Source: Desulfuromonadaceae bacterium (GTDB lineage Bacteria; Desulfobacterota; Desulfuromonadia; Geobacterales; Pseudopelobacteraceae). From it: a stretch of 35,999 bases of DNA. How positions within the stretch are numbered: position 1 is the first letter of the stretch; the number at the start of each line of letters is the position of its first letter. Shown here piece after piece: positions 1 to 7,325 of the stretch. Position numbers and translations under genes: made by a program. The DNA is taken from positions 1 through 35,999 of the forward strand of contig JAQUIG010000027.1 of NCBI GenBank assembly GCA_028683435.1. Reading direction: 5' to 3'. The notes under the pieces were generated by a model. It was given only the letters and a program-made list of their open reading frames with translations. It had not been told where the DNA came from and searched no databases.

Positions 1-1220
1 ACCGAACGGTGCAGTTTAAAGAGGCGGCGATACATCGAAGGGAATGAATAAAAGGAGCGGTTAAGCCAGTCGTACCCTTCCTGAAGCTGTTGAACCGTCA
101 TCCCCCGCGGCTGGAAGTTGATATGTGCCATGGCGTAGTCGCGCCAATCGTTTGATATGATCCGGCCTTCCGCCTCCAGACGGCGGCGGACAGCGGTCCC
201 GGGATAGGGGGTCAGCTGTGGGAAAATGGCCGCTTCGAGACGCGCATCCTCACAGAAACGGAGCAGCTTCGGGAATATCTCCGGGGTATCACCGTCATAA
301 CCGAGCACAAAGGAGCCGAGGACTCCGATGCCGTTGTCACGGAACGCCTGGGCATCCGCCATAAAGGACTGAGCCCGATTGGTGACCTTTCCCATGGCGG
401 CGAGGGATTCCTGATTGAGCGACTCGAAACCGACGAACATCCCCAGGCAGCCGGACTCACCGGCGGCACGCATCAGTTCGCGATCGGCGGCGAAATCAAT
501 CGGTGCATGGGAGAGCCACTTGAACCCCATCCCCTTCATACCCTGGAAGAGCGGCAGAGAGTACGCGCGGTCAGCCACGAGGTTGTCATCGACGAAAAAG
601 ACGAATGAGTTGGATTTTCGCAACTCCTGCAACTCGGCCAGCACATGATCTACCGGACGCTTCCGGTATTTGCGCCCGTAAAATGCGGTTACAGAGCAGA
701 ATTCACAGTCAAATGGGCAGCCGCGGGTGGTCTGGACGGTATTGGTGAGCAGATACTTCTTGCCGTTGAAGATTTCGCGACGGGCAACCGGAATTTCGGC
801 CATGTTCTGCATCGCATCAGGCTTGTAGAGACGCTGAAGCTTCCCCCGAGCAAAATCAGCGAGGAGTTGCGGCCAGACGACCTCTCCCTCACCGGCAACG
901 ACGGCATCTACATGACTCTGCGCCTCATCCGGCAGATTGCTGGCATGAAAACCTCCCATAACCACACTCTTGCCACGACTTTTGAAACCGGCGGCGATCT
1001 CATAGGCGCGCGGCGCCTGCGGGGTCATGGCGGTCAGTGCGATCAGGTCGGCGTCGCTGTCGAAGTCGATCTGTTCGGAATGGTCGTCACAGAGGGCAAC
1101 CTCCCATTCCGGAGGGGTGACTGCGGCGATGGCAGCGAGCGAGAGCGAGGGGAAACGGAAACCGAGTTCCCCCCACAACCTCCCCTTGGGCCAGCCTGGG
1201 GAGATCAGCAGCACCTTCAT
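1..1220 (-). CDS. B12-binding-type radical SAM protein (partial, C-terminus beyond window)
   Basis: The frame opens at an ATG at 1220 and stays open to base 1, giving about 406 residues without a stop. The N-terminus (MKVLLISPGW) and residues 1-140 resemble the Rossmann-like cobalamin-binding domain placed before the radical SAM core in B12-type radical SAM enzymes. The radical SAM cluster motif is RGCPFDCEFC, with cysteines at about 168, 172 and 175 (CxxxCxxC), expected to hold the 4Fe-4S cluster that cleaves S-adenosylmethionine. The ATG overlaps the stop of the acyl carrier protein gene as ATGA, so the two are probably translationally coupled. It is a paralogue of the protein at 7315-8694: both share the P-S-L-S-L segment, the ITAMT/LTAMT block and the MGG.H block. 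The substrate is unknown; cobalamin-dependent methylation or another radical reaction on a lipid or glycan intermediate is inferred from context only. Confidence 0.9.
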   Translation of the reverse strand, partial: MKVLLISPGWPKGRLWGELGFRFPSLSLAAIAAVTPPEWEVALCDDHSEQIDFDSDADLIALTAMTPQAPRAYEIAAGFKSRGKSVVMGGFHASNLPDEAQSHVDAVVAGEGEVVWPQLLADFARGKLQRLYKPDAMQNMAEIPVARREIFNGKKYLLTNTVQTTRGCPFDCEFCSVTAFYGRKYRKRPVDHVLAELQELRKSNSFVFFVDDNLVADRAYSLPLFQGMKGMGFKWLSHAPIDFAADRELMRAAGESGCLGMFVGFESLNQESLAAMGKVTNRAQSFMADAQAFRDNGIGVLGSFVLGYDGDTPEIFPKLLRFCEDARLEAAIFPQLTPYPGTAVRRRLEAEGRIISNDWRDYAMAHINFQPRGMTVQQLQEGYDWLNRSFYSFPSMYRRLFKLHRS

Positions 1221-1474
1221 TTACGGTATTCCGCGATATATCCCGCCATACTGCGCACCGAGGCAAAGACCGTGCTGCCGGTGGCGGCATCGGGGACAAC
1301 CACGCCGAATTCCTTCTCCATCGCCACAACGAGCTGCAGGGCATCAATGGAATCCAGGCCGAGCCCTTCGCCGAAAAGAGCGGCATCAGTCTCTATTTCA
1401 TCAGGTGACATGCCTTCAATTCGCAGGCTGTCAATGATCATCTGCTTCACCTTTGGTATCAAATCTTCAATCAT
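1217..1474 (-). CDS. acyl carrier protein
   Basis: This 85-residue acidic protein has the size and helical pattern of a free-standing acyl carrier protein. The phosphopantetheine attachment motif is GLDSIDALQL, with the modified serine at residue 42. ACPs carry acyl chains as thioesters on a 4'-phosphopantetheine arm in the cytoplasm. It lies between an LpxL-like acyltransferase (45 bp upstream in transcription) and a radical SAM gene whose ATG overlaps its stop codon. It is therefore likely a dedicated carrier for this pathway rather than the housekeeping AcpP, which normally sits among fab genes. The donor chain is unknown. Confidence 0.92.
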   Translation of the reverse strand: MIEDLIPKVKQMIIDSLRIEGMSPDEIETDAALFGEGLGLDSIDALQLVVAMEKEFGVVVPDAATGSTVFASVRSMAGYIAEYRK

Positions 1475-1519
1475 AAAAGACCCCTGTTTAATAGTATGTA
1501 GTAACTGCCAACAAAACGT

Positions 1520-2404
1520 TTACCTGTCTTTTGTACCCCAATAATCGAAAAGATTATACCACTGATCCGGATATGCGCGGATGTAGCGTTCAAAAGCCGC
1601 AGTGAGGGTCGCCATCCCGCTGCGGATGGCATGGAGGTGCTGACCGTGCCCACCACTGAAATAGATGGCCTCATCCATCAGCGTCGAATATGTATTGTTC
1701 TCCAGCGGTACAAAGACCGGAATTATCGGCGCACCGCTGGCCAGTGCCAGATAGGCGGCACCCACCGGAAACGACGTCGGCCTGCCAAAGAAATCAACCT
1801 CCATACTGTGTGAGGAGCCGTCACGTTCACCCAGCAGACAGAGTATCTCGTTGCGCCTCAAGGCGTTGACCGCCTCAATAATCGCCAGCGGCGAGCTGTC
1901 ATTCCGATCCACATAGATGATGCTGATACCCCGTTCACCACGCACCTTTTCACGCAGATCGTTGACCTTTTCATCCGGTTCGCGGAACGTCAGTACGTTG
2001 ATCTTATACCCCAGATCGGCCAACCCCAATCCCCCCAGCTCCCAGTTGCCGAGATGAGGAGAAATCAGGATCGCCCCGGTACCTGCCGCCAGCGCGTGAT
2101 CCAGCGGCTCGCTGCTGCTGCGCCGACCGATCATGGCCTGCAGTTTTTCCCCCTTTAGCCGCATCATCAGCATCACGTCACACCAGTTGCGGGCAAACAG
2201 ACAGAAGGTCGATAACACCAGCCGTTCCACATTATTTCTGCCGGTGACGACCCGCAGGTTGGAACGCACACTCCTCCTTGTACCGGTCAACAGCAGGTAA
2301 AACATACCGCCCCAGAAGGCGGTGAATGGAGGGAACAGCCGGCGCGGGACCAGAATGGTGAACAGCTTAATAAGGAGCAGACTGAAATTGCTGTAAAATG
2401 TCAA
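1520..2404 (-). CDS. LpxL/HtrB-like lysophospholipid acyltransferase family protein
   Basis: The 294-residue length matches the Kdo2-lipid A late acyltransferase family (LpxL/LpxM). There is an N-terminal hydrophobic stretch (residues about 7-40) that would anchor it to the inner membrane. The catalytic HX4(D/E) motif is HLGNWE, with H117 and E122. A second family block, GERDGSSHSMEVDFFGRPTS, lies around residues 190-210. These enzymes transfer an acyl chain from acyl-ACP to a sugar-linked acceptor. The start is a TTG at 2404: the frame is closed by a TGA just upstream, an AGGT-like ribosome site sits 7 nt before the TTG, and the next methionine would remove the membrane anchor. With the ACP gene next door, an acyl-ACP donor is plausible. 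The acceptor may be an envelope glycan other than lipid A, since no lpx neighbours are present. Confidence 0.85.
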   Translation of the reverse strand: MTFYSNFSLLLIKLFTILVPRRLFPPFTAFWGGMFYLLLTGTRRSVRSNLRVVTGRNNVERLVLSTFCLFARNWCDVMLMMRLKGEKLQAMIGRRSSSEPLDHALAAGTGAILISPHLGNWELGGLGLADLGYKINVLTFREPDEKVNDLREKVRGERGISIIYVDRNDSSPLAIIEAVNALRRNEILCLLGERDGSSHSMEVDFFGRPTSFPVGAAYLALASGAPIIPVFVPLENNTYSTLMDEAIYFSGGHGQHLHAIRSGMATLTAAFERYIRAYPDQWYNLFDYWGTKDR

Positions 2405-2456
2405 CGTAATTACCTGTCACCGGTAATGCACCATTGCAGGTTCACCGGCATACTTT

Positions 2457-3836
2457 TCATTTTTTGCTGCCGGTTTTCTTCGCCTGTGCAGGATGGTCCT
2501 TGAACTCGTCCTCCCAGACCGGATCGGCGATCTCCGCATAAGAGCTGGAGTAGTCATCCATGCTGTCCGCCAGAGCGGTGAAAATCTCATCAGCACCTTC
2601 GTGAGTCGGATAGGCCCCTTCCGAGGCGAAGAGCTCACGTCCGGTAGCAGGTCGATCGATCAACATGCAAGGACGCAGCAGGTTGTCATGTGCTCCCTGC
2701 CTTGCACGGATCTTCGTGAAAAACGGGGATGCCAGCGCCTCATGAATAGTTGATCGGTGGATATTATCAACGGCAAAATGGCAGAATACGCATGGTTCTA
2801 TATCGCCGTTGGCGTTGATATGAAAATACTTGCGGCCGCCCGCCAGGCAACCTGAAATCATCGGGCCGTCATTCCAGAAATCAATAAACAGCATCGGCTT
2901 GGTTGCGCGATAATCAACAACAGTCCGGCGCAAGGAGTCCCGCTGTTCAGGGGTGGGCATCAGTTCCGGATCGGGCTTGCGCCCAACTGGGACGTAAGAA
3001 AAGAGCCACATCGCAAAGACCCCCTTCTTCAGCAGCATGTCGATGTAATCGCCGTTGGTGATGATATCGGAATTTTTACGTGAATGGGTGAATGAGCCGC
3101 AGAAGGAAAGCCCCCCCTCCCGCATCAGGTCCATGGCATGCATAACCTTTTTGAAATGCCCCGCGCCGCGGCGTTCGTCGGTTTCCTGTTCGTACCCCTC
3201 AAGCGAAAATGAGGGCATGACGTTGCCGACCTCGGTCAACCTCTCAACCATTTTTTCATCGATCAGGCCACCATGGGTAAAGACCAGAAAAGCCATGTCG
3301 CTATGTTTTTTGAAGATTTCGAAGATCCCTTCCATGTAAAACGGTTCACCGCCGGAGATAACGGCGAAATAGACACCCATCTCTTTCATCTGGAGAAGGA
3401 TCGAATCCACCTCATCCAGAGACAGCTCCTGAGACTTGTCATAGTCACCGGCATAGCAGCCGTAACAGTTCAGGTTGCAGCGCATCGTCGGGCTGATGAC
3501 GACTGTTGAAGGGGGATAATAGCCGTGACTGTCGCTCCACTCCTTGCGTTTATTGGTGCCGCTCAGCAGGTGATTTACCAACAGGTTGCTGATCCATTTA
3601 TCACGCTGGTTGGGATGCAGATCGCGCAGGATCCGGCGTGGAAACTCGATGCTCGGATGCTTATCCCGCACCAGGCCCCGAATCCAGCGGATGCGTTCCT
3701 TGTAGTAGTCCTTCTTGGGAATCATCTCCATCAGGTGGGTCATGCGGATCAGGTTTTCATCCGATGAATTTATCGCCAGTTCCAAGAGATAGGAAAGTAC
3801 TTTTTCTTTGGTATAATTTTTAAGGGTTTTTATCAT
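2457..3836 (-). CDS. radical SAM protein with C-terminal Cys-rich (SPASM-like) region
   Basis: This 459-residue protein has about 105 residues of mostly helical N-terminal sequence, then the radical SAM motif CNLNCYGC (cysteines 120, 124 and 127), then the GGEPF block that binds the SAM amino group. Near residues 330-355 a cysteine-containing segment includes the motif DIEPCVFCHF, typical of SPASM/twitch regions that hold an auxiliary iron-sulfur cluster. Such proteins modify peptides, cofactors or sugars. The start ATG at 3836 overlaps the stop of the upstream glycosyltransferase as ATGA, so it is coupled to it. The tail is charged and lysine-rich. The substrate is not predictable from sequence alone. 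Confidence 0.87.
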   Translation of the reverse strand: MIKTLKNYTKEKVLSYLLELAINSSDENLIRMTHLMEMIPKKDYYKERIRWIRGLVRDKHPSIEFPRRILRDLHPNQRDKWISNLLVNHLLSGTNKRKEWSDSHGYYPPSTVVISPTMRCNLNCYGCYAGDYDKSQELSLDEVDSILLQMKEMGVYFAVISGGEPFYMEGIFEIFKKHSDMAFLVFTHGGLIDEKMVERLTEVGNVMPSFSLEGYEQETDERRGAGHFKKVMHAMDLMREGGLSFCGSFTHSRKNSDIITNGDYIDMLLKKGVFAMWLFSYVPVGRKPDPELMPTPEQRDSLRRTVVDYRATKPMLFIDFWNDGPMISGCLAGGRKYFHINANGDIEPCVFCHFAVDNIHRSTIHEALASPFFTKIRARQGAHDNLLRPCMLIDRPATGRELFASEGAYPTHEGADEIFTALADSMDDYSSSYAEIADPVWEDEFKDHPAQAKKTGSKK

Positions 3837-4513
3837 TTAACAGGGCCTCGTCGCATATTGCGTAAAAATGTCATACTGATGCTTACCGTGTCCTTGAATG
3901 GCTGATAATGGCTGGTTGCACGACCATCGGCCACCCGGGCGGCAATCGGGAGAGAGCCGACGGTAAAGCCGCTCTTCCATGCCTTCAACAAAATTTCCAT
4001 CTCCAGCGCGTATCCGGCCGACTCCAGCGACACGCCCTTCAATACTTCACATGAATAGTACCTGAACCCTGACTGACTGTCGGTAATTTCAAAACCGGTG
4101 CGTTTCCAGATGCACCAGACACCGATGCGATTCCATATTTTACGGAGTCCCGCCATCTGTTCGAACTGGGTGTGACGGGACGCAATGAGGATACCCCAGC
4201 GGGCGCTTTGTGCAGACGCCACCAACCGGGGGATAGCTGAAACATCATGCTGACCGTCGGCGTCTACCGTGACAACAGCGTCAAACCCGGACGCGATCGA
4301 CCAGCCGAAGCCGGTTTTCAGCGCAGCCCCCTTGCCAAGGTTATGCCCGTGTCGAAGCAGCGTTACTGGCAATCCGGCCAGCAGGCCTGCCGTATCATCA
4401 GTTGAACCGTCATCCACCACTGCAACCGGCAAACCGTGTTCCAGGGCCTCCCGCACGACGGCCAGAAGGGTTTTCTCAGCGTTATATGCAGGAATCAGGA
4501 TACATGCTGCCAC
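3833..4513 (-). CDS. family-2 glycosyltransferase (DPM1-like, soluble)
   Basis: The 226-residue GT-A fold protein shows the two nucleotide-sugar motifs of family GT2: VVDDGSTDD near residues 33-40, and VDADGQHD near residues 84-91, whose DxD binds the divalent metal. The NLGKGAALKTG block between them is typical of dolichyl-phosphate-mannose-synthase-like enzymes that transfer a sugar to a polyprenyl or lipid phosphate. No C-terminal membrane helices follow, so it is probably cytoplasmic or peripheral. The start is GTG at 4513 inside the 3' end of the deacetylase gene (19-bp overlap), preceded by an AGGA ribosome site. Its stop overlaps the next ATG. The sugar and acceptor are unknown. Confidence 0.88.
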   Translation of the reverse strand: MAACILIPAYNAEKTLLAVVREALEHGLPVAVVDDGSTDDTAGLLAGLPVTLLRHGHNLGKGAALKTGFGWSIASGFDAVVTVDADGQHDVSAIPRLVASAQSARWGILIASRHTQFEQMAGLRKIWNRIGVWCIWKRTGFEITDSQSGFRYYSCEVLKGVSLESAGYALEMEILLKAWKSGFTVGSLPIAARVADGRATSHYQPFKDTVSISMTFLRNMRRGPVK

Positions 4514-5334
4514 TCGTACACCATTTCCTTTAGAGTTATGAATCGATACCGCCGGAACAGTTCACTCAGACGGGGGGCCGCGTCAGTCCGGGTCCCGTAG
4601 GATACAAACCTTTTCAGAGCGGGCAGTTCCAGCCGGGGACCGTCACGGTCCACTTCACGGGGGTGAAGATACAGTACCGCCGGATGATCTTCACGGTTAA
4701 GCGCTTCAATCGCCGCACAGACCGTCCTGAAAGGAAAGAACCTGAACCCCCATCCGCCACCGGTCGGCAGGTTTCCGATCCAGGACCTTGTCACCAGCGG
4801 TGGGATCTCCCACAGAACGTCTCCTTCACCCTCAAGAATATAGGGGGTGCGGCTGCCGCCGGAATTACCCACAAACGGGAGCGGATTGAGACTTGAATCA
4901 TAGAGGTACCCCTGCTCCCGCAGGATAGCAAAGGCCCACCCGGTCTGCTCCGTCAAAGACCATTGCGGCGCCCTGTATCCAACCGGTCGCTGCCCGGTCT
5001 GCGCCATAATTATCCGCTCCGTGAGCTGCAGCTCTTCCCGAAACTGCTGCGGCGTCAAAGCCGATACCAGGCGGTGCGAATAGCCGTGGGATGCAATTTC
5101 GTGCCCTGCTGCACAGATCATAGGCGCTAAAGCCGGATCGCTTTCAGCCACGGAACCGAGCATGAAAAACGTCGCCTTCTGACGCTGCTCGTCGAGCAGC
5201 GTCAGAATTCTTTCGAGGTTAGGGCGAACCCGCCATGATCCGCGCGGGGGAACAGGTACCGCTCCCTCAGGGGTGCAGACGTGGTACCAATCCTCTACAT
5301 CAACTGTTAAAATATTGTGAGTCAGTAAAGGCAC
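4495..5334 (-). CDS. polysaccharide deacetylase family protein
   Basis: This 279-residue protein matches the NodB-type (carbohydrate esterase 4) fold. Motif 1 is VDVEDWYH at residues 10-17, supplying the catalytic and metal-binding aspartates. Motif 2 is SHGYSH, with two metal-ligand histidines, and motif 3 is YRAPQWS. The DVEDW variant is the one seen in deacetylases of exopolysaccharide loci. They remove acetyl groups from N-acetylated sugars using a divalent metal. No signal peptide is visible, so a cytoplasmic lipid-linked sugar is a reasonable substrate, like that of GlcNAc-phospholipid deacetylases. The start is a GTG at 5334 with a weak ribosome site, so it is less certain than its neighbours. 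The gene overlaps the glycosyltransferase by 19 bp. Confidence 0.88.
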   Translation of the reverse strand: MPLLTHNILTVDVEDWYHVCTPEGAVPVPPRGSWRVRPNLERILTLLDEQRQKATFFMLGSVAESDPALAPMICAAGHEIASHGYSHRLVSALTPQQFREELQLTERIIMAQTGQRPVGYRAPQWSLTEQTGWAFAILREQGYLYDSSLNPLPFVGNSGGSRTPYILEGEGDVLWEIPPLVTRSWIGNLPTGGGWGFRFFPFRTVCAAIEALNREDHPAVLYLHPREVDRDGPRLELPALKRFVSYGTRTDAAPRLSELFRRYRFITLKEMVYEWQHVS

Positions 5335-5405
5335 TCCGATACTTGTCGATAAAAGAGAAGAACATTACATTAACAAGTGATATCAAGTCAATAGAGCTGG
5401 CTTTG

Positions 5406-6365
5406 CTAAATCATCTTTTTAAATTTTGTCATGATCGTTGATGCCACATCGCTGACAACAAGTTTTCTGTCCGTCAGCGATTTCAGGTAAAAAGGGACCA
5501 CGCAGCCGCAGCGGCGGCAATCAGCCTTTGGTCCCAGCATACACGGTTCTTTCGGAACCCCGTCAGGTCCCAGCGCAAACGATTTTTCAGCGAAGGGGCA
5601 CCTGTCGGTGACCGACCGTGCCCGGTCGGATTTCATCAGCCTGAGTGCACGACCCGTATTGACGACAAAATCCCCATATATCTTCCTACTTTCAATCAAC
5701 CGCTCCAGCAGGCGGTCCTTTTCTTCCCACCCGAGCCATAGTGAGTCGTCAACGCCAGTGACAGGGGTGAAGAAACTGAATACCATGTTCCTGACTTTAG
5801 GATTGCCGCTCCACTCCTCCAGAGATGAGAAAACTTCAGAGCAGTTCTGGCTGGTGATACAGTAGGCAATCGTAATCTTGAGCCCCTCGCTCTGCCCAAT
5901 CGTACGTTCAATGGTATCATAGAGCCCCGGCATGTTGCGCATGCTCTCATGAGTATGCCTCGAGCCGTCCACCGAGATGTACCAGCTCACATCTTTCCAG
6001 TCGGGGAGCGGCAGCGAGCCGTTGGTTGTCACCGTATTATACTTGAAATAGCGCCTTCCCAATTCAATAATCTCTGGCCTCAACAGCGGTTCTCCACCAA
6101 CCCAGGTGCACTGATAAAAACTGAAACCTTTATTTTTCATCCCCTCGAACTGCTCCCGCCACCGTTCAAACGACCACTGGGCGGTATGGTCCTGTTCGAA
6201 AAAATAACAATGATCGCAGCGCAGGTTGCATTGATCGGTGACATCGATCGATCCGAAGCTGTTTTTGGGAATTCCAAAAAGGAAAAACCAGAACTGAGCA
6301 AGATTGTAGAGAGAAAAAAAAGGTTTTGGAGCCCTTGGAACGAATGTCGCCTGCCGATTAACCAT
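5406..6365 (-). CDS. radical SAM protein, first gene of the operon
   Basis: This 319-residue protein has the radical SAM cluster motif CNLRCDHC at cysteines 46, 50 and 53 and the GGEPLLRPE block that contacts SAM. Near the C-terminus, a cysteine cluster (CPF..., CMLG..., DCRRCGC) suggests one auxiliary iron-sulfur cluster. Residues 15-35 are hydrophobic and aromatic and may bind membrane or a lipid substrate. It starts at ATG 6365 after an AT-rich intergenic stretch and leads the seven-gene operon that continues to the left edge. It is 71 bp upstream of the deacetylase. The role is unknown, but two SPASM-like radical SAMs in one glycan/acyl operon is unusual. Confidence 0.87.
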   Translation of the reverse strand: MVNRQATFVPRAPKPFFSLYNLAQFWFFLFGIPKNSFGSIDVTDQCNLRCDHCYFFEQDHTAQWSFERWREQFEGMKNKGFSFYQCTWVGGEPLLRPEIIELGRRYFKYNTVTTNGSLPLPDWKDVSWYISVDGSRHTHESMRNMPGLYDTIERTIGQSEGLKITIAYCITSQNCSEVFSSLEEWSGNPKVRNMVFSFFTPVTGVDDSLWLGWEEKDRLLERLIESRKIYGDFVVNTGRALRLMKSDRARSVTDRCPFAEKSFALGPDGVPKEPCMLGPKADCRRCGCVVPFYLKSLTDRKLVVSDVASTIMTKFKKMI

Positions 6366-6404
6366 TATACAATCGCCTTGACCGTTTGGCCGTAAATAAA
6401 CAAT

Positions 6405-6432
6405 ATTTTATCATTATTCAATTAACTAGCAA
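6405..6432 (-). promoter_or_regulatory. candidate sigma70-type promoter of the radical SAM operon
   Basis: On the minus strand TTGCTA (6432-6427) and TAAAAT (6410-6405) are separated by 16 bp, giving 4/6 and 5/6 matches to the -35 and -10 consensus. It is 40 bp upstream of the ATG at 6365, in the only sizeable AT-rich gap before the operon. Confidence 0.4.
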
Positions 6433-6453
6433 ATGCCTTGCCAATAATCCAGC

Positions 6454-6480
6454 AAAAGATAAATTCAGGGTTTATCTTTT
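6454..6480. promoter_or_regulatory. perfect 10-bp inverted repeat upstream of operon promoter
   Basis: AAAAGATAAA and TTTATCTTTT are exact inverted copies separated by 7 nt. The centre is about 70 bp upstream of the predicted transcription start of the operon at 6365, a position suited to an activator site. It could also be a weak AT-only terminator hairpin for the methyltransferase unit transcribed from the right. Confidence 0.35.
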
Positions 6481-6556
6481 AACAACAAGTTATTAGCTCA
6501 AATAGACAGCACAACGGAGAAGCATGGGACGGCCTACAACCCTCAACATGTAACGG

Positions 6557-6576
6557 GGCCTCAACATATTGAGGCC
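6557..6576 (-). terminator. hairpin at the 3' end of the methyltransferase gene
   Basis: GGCCTCAA and TTGAGGCC form a perfect 8-bp stem with a 4-nt loop that includes the stop codon of the methyltransferase. No U-run follows on the minus strand, so an intrinsic terminator is not certain. It may be an RNA-stabilising 3' hairpin. Confidence 0.35.
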
Positions 6577-7325
6577 TCGTGAGCAGTGACAGGGATCTCA
6601 GGCTGGAATCCACTCCGCTTCCGGCAAACCAGCACAATTTCGTCGACACCTGGCGAGTCGATTAGACCGTCAACGAATTTCAAGCGCTTTTGAAAAAGCA
6701 TCCCCAACGGCAGCAGTACCCTGTTGTACCACCACATCGCCTGCCTCCGACGATTTTTGAGCCACCACAAACCGAAATCCAGCAAGCGCGGGTTCGACGG
6801 CTGCATGCCGTATGCGGCACTTCTCTCTAACACCAGATCATGGGACTCAAGCAGCGTCGTCAGATCGGCAGGGTCATACCTTCGCACATGCCCGACGAAC
6901 TCATCGAACTTCGTCCAGAGTGCGGCATGCAGGGGAACGGAGAATATAAAAAATCCTCCCTCCTTAAGCACGCGGCTGACCTCGGCGAAAATCAGCCGGT
7001 CGTCCTCGGTATGCTCGACGACATCAAAAGCGGCAATGAGCTCAAAGGTCTGGTTGCTGTACGGCAGATCAGTAATCTCACCGAGGGTTGCGATGCCGCC
7101 GGCTGTCGTCAGCCGTTCTATCACCGGTGGGCTGATATCCACAAAATTGGTGCCAGGAATCGGCAGGCGCGGGCGCAGGCCAGGGCCGATCTCCAGGCGC
7201 TCCTGGACAAGCGGCAGGTAGTCGGAGATCAGCGGCCAGGTATTGAAACGATCGGGGCGCTCAAGATGAGTCTCCGACCAGAGGACATCATAGAAGTCGC
7301 GGTTGACCGCGTTGCTATCGCGCAT
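6561..7325 (-). CDS. class I SAM-dependent methyltransferase
   Basis: The 254-residue protein begins at ATG 7325, with a GGAGAG ribosome site 7 nt upstream; a longer open frame to the right only shadows the upstream gene. It has a Rossmann-like methyltransferase core (Methyltransf_11 type): a variant glycine motif LEIGPGLRP, FVDISPPVIERL, LPYSNQTFELIAAFDVVEH and the VLKEGGFFIFSVPLH block before a hydrophobic, Trp/Tyr-rich C-terminal third. It overlaps the upstream B12-type radical SAM gene by 11 bp, so the two are one transcription and translation unit. It transfers methyl from SAM to an unknown small molecule or lipid. Ubiquinone/menaquinone or sterol-type methylases share the fold, but nothing here points to them. 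Confidence 0.87.
   Translation of the reverse strand: MRDSNAVNRDFYDVLWSETHLERPDRFNTWPLISDYLPLVQERLEIGPGLRPRLPIPGTNFVDISPPVIERLTTAGGIATLGEITDLPYSNQTFELIAAFDVVEHTEDDRLIFAEVSRVLKEGGFFIFSVPLHAALWTKFDEFVGHVRRYDPADLTTLLESHDLVLERSAAYGMQPSNPRLLDFGLWWLKNRRRQAMWWYNRVLLPLGMLFQKRLKFVDGLIDSPGVDEIVLVCRKRSGFQPEIPVTAHEASIC

Noticed and set aside
645..1544. Long plus-strand open frame opposite the left-edge radical SAM and ACP genes
   Set aside because: It is antisense to two well-supported genes, has no ribosome site and no recognisable domain; high GC content explains the open frame.
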